Shown here: positions 63,061-64,000 of the stretch, piece by piece
How positions within the stretch are numbered: position 1 is the stretch's first letter
Layout: every line of letters begins with the position of its first letter
Assembly (NCBI RefSeq): GCF_902830275.1
Contig: NZ_CADESW010000008.1
Span: forward strand, 62,001 to 126,000
DNA: 64,000 nt
Origin: Burkholderia stagnalis
Lineage (GTDB): Bacteria; Pseudomonadota; Gammaproteobacteria; Burkholderiales; Burkholderiaceae
Direction of reading: 5' to 3'
Program-made: the position numbers and the translations under genes
Notes under the pieces: generated by a model
What the model saw: the letters and a program-made list of their open reading frames with translations, nothing else
Databases searched by the model: none
What the model was told of the DNA's origin: nothing

Positions 63061-64000
63061 ATGCCTAGTCTGAAACTCAAACACCTGAGCGCCGCGCTAT
63101 GCGGCACGCTGGTCGCCGCCGCCGCGCATGCGGCACCCGTCTGGATCACGCTCGGCGACAGCGCGCTGCGTCAACTGCAGCGCGTCGACGCCGGCGTGAC
63201 CGCCGCGTACAGCACCACGGTCGTGGCCGGCAAGACCGACAGCGGCGTAGCGCGCCGCGAAACCGTCCATGTCGTGCAGATCGACGACGCCGCGCTGGGC
63301 GAGCTCGCGGCCGCCGTCCACCGCACGCGCGGCCACGGCCCGGGCTTCGTCGTGCACGACTCGTTCGACGAGGCGCGCCAGGCGCTGCAGCCGCTGCCGG
63401 CCGCGCTGGCCAAGCAGGCCGCCGCCGAGTACCAGGTCGCGAACGTGTCGCAGATCAGCACGTGGATCCAGCAACTGCAGGCCAGTAACATCGTCGGCAC
63501 GATCACGTCGCTGTCCGGCTTCACGAACCGCTACTACACGACGTCGCACGGCGTGGCCGCGTCGGACTGGCTCGCGCTGCAATGGAAGCAGCTGGCGAAC
63601 GGGCGCGCCGACGTCACCGTCGAGCAGTTCGCGCACGCGAGCTGGCCGCAGAAATCGGTGATCCTGACGATCAAGGGCAGCGATGCGTCGGCGGGCACGG
63701 TCGTGCTCGGCGGCCATCTCGACTCGACCGTCGGCCGCACGACGGAGAATACCCGCGCGCCCGGCGCGGACGACGACGCGTCCGGCATCGCGAGTCTCAC
63801 CGAGGCGCTGCGCGTGCTGCTCGCGAACAACTACAAGCCGAAGCGGACCATCAAGTTCATCGGCTACGCGGCCGAGGAAGCCGGCCTGCTCGGCTCGAAG
63901 GCGATCGCGAAACAGTTTCGCGCGCAGAACGCGAACGTGGTCGGCGTGCTGCAGCTCGACATGACGAACTACAAGGGCGACGCGAAGGACATCTACCTGA
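63061..64000 (+). CDS. Secreted M28-family aminopeptidase (cut by window end)
   Basis: The first 313 residues of an exported leucyl-aminopeptidase-type M28 enzyme. Signal peptide LSAALCGTLVAAAAHA, a prodomain to about 130, and the zinc ligands in order: GGHLDS near 216, APGADDDASG near 238, AAEEAGLLGS near 273, and LDMTNY at the end of the visible part. It probably trims peptides made by the adjacent metallopeptidase. The C-terminus is outside the window. Confidence 0.9.
   Translation, partial: MPSLKLKHLSAALCGTLVAAAAHAAPVWITLGDSALRQLQRVDAGVTAAYSTTVVAGKTDSGVARRETVHVVQIDDAALGELAAAVHRTRGHGPGFVVHDSFDEARQALQPLPAALAKQAAAEYQVANVSQISTWIQQLQASNIVGTITSLSGFTNRYYTTSHGVAASDWLALQWKQLANGRADVTVEQFAHASWPQKSVILTIKGSDASAGTVVLGGHLDSTVGRTTENTRAPGADDDASGIASLTEALRVLLANNYKPKRTIKFIGYAAEEAGLLGSKAIAKQFRAQNANVVGVLQLDMTNYKGDAKDIYL

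Overview
The window is GC-rich (roughly two thirds G+C), tightly packed, and rich in catabolic operons each paired with its own regulator. Gene content (DUF3331 and DUF4148 proteins, YfiRNB, class C beta-lactamase, L-fucose and carnitine degradation) and codon use point to a Burkholderia, most likely of the B. cepacia complex, and to a metabolic or accessory replicon stretch. I see no rRNA, tRNA, CRISPR array, integrase or replication origin.

Layout. 1-6.1 kb: a valine (isobutyrate-type) degradation operon on the minus strand (acyl-CoA dehydrogenase, acyl-CoA synthetase, mmsA, mmsB cut by the window edge) with a divergent AraC-family regulator. 6.2-8.7 kb: an NfeD/slipin membrane quality-control pair. 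8.5-10.2 kb: a low-GC cassette carrying a toxin-like and an immunity-like gene, bracketed by two exact 123-bp copies of the slipin 3' end. 10.2-23.9 kb: single genes and small groups (Tat-exported HAD phosphatase, M24 peptidase homologue, hydrolase-SDR fusion with a diiron hydrolase-like protein, NCS2 purine permease, AcoR-like sigma-54 activator, ferredoxin, SRPBCC and HAD proteins, an IS1182-type remnant). 24-29 kb: livK-livHMGF branched-chain amino acid importer. 29.7-33.3 kb: small proteins, a SymE-like toxin and an orphan nuclease-like gene in a lower-GC patch. 33.3-35.9 kb: yfiR-yfiN-yfiB c-di-GMP signalling operon. 36.5 kb: ampC. 37.8-47.1 kb: a complete non-phosphorylating L-fucose pathway with its own ABC importer and FadR-type regulator. 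47.5-48.5 kb: DUF3331 and DUF4148 proteins.

48.6-60.8 kb: a carnitine operon (caiX-cdhC-cdhA-cdhB, an esterase and gamma-butyrobetaine dioxygenase), then a tryptophan tryptophylquinone (TTQ) amine dehydrogenase operon of the aromatic-amine type with two mono-haem cytochromes c, then two AraC-family regulators, the second CdhR-like. 61.3-64 kb: two consecutive secreted peptidases, a zinc metallopeptidase with a fungalysin/thermolysin-type active site and an M28 aminopeptidase that runs off the end.

Working together: valine import (liv) and breakdown (mms) are both here; fucose import, oxidation, lactone opening, dehydration and cleavage lie in one transcript; carnitine-derived methylamines and aromatic amines are handled by neighbouring operons. 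The least explained parts are the repeat-bracketed toxin-like cassette, the orphan nuclease-like gene beside symE, a family of short repeats that supply ribosome-binding sites just before start codons, and the absence of a MauG-type TTQ maturase next to the amine dehydrogenase.
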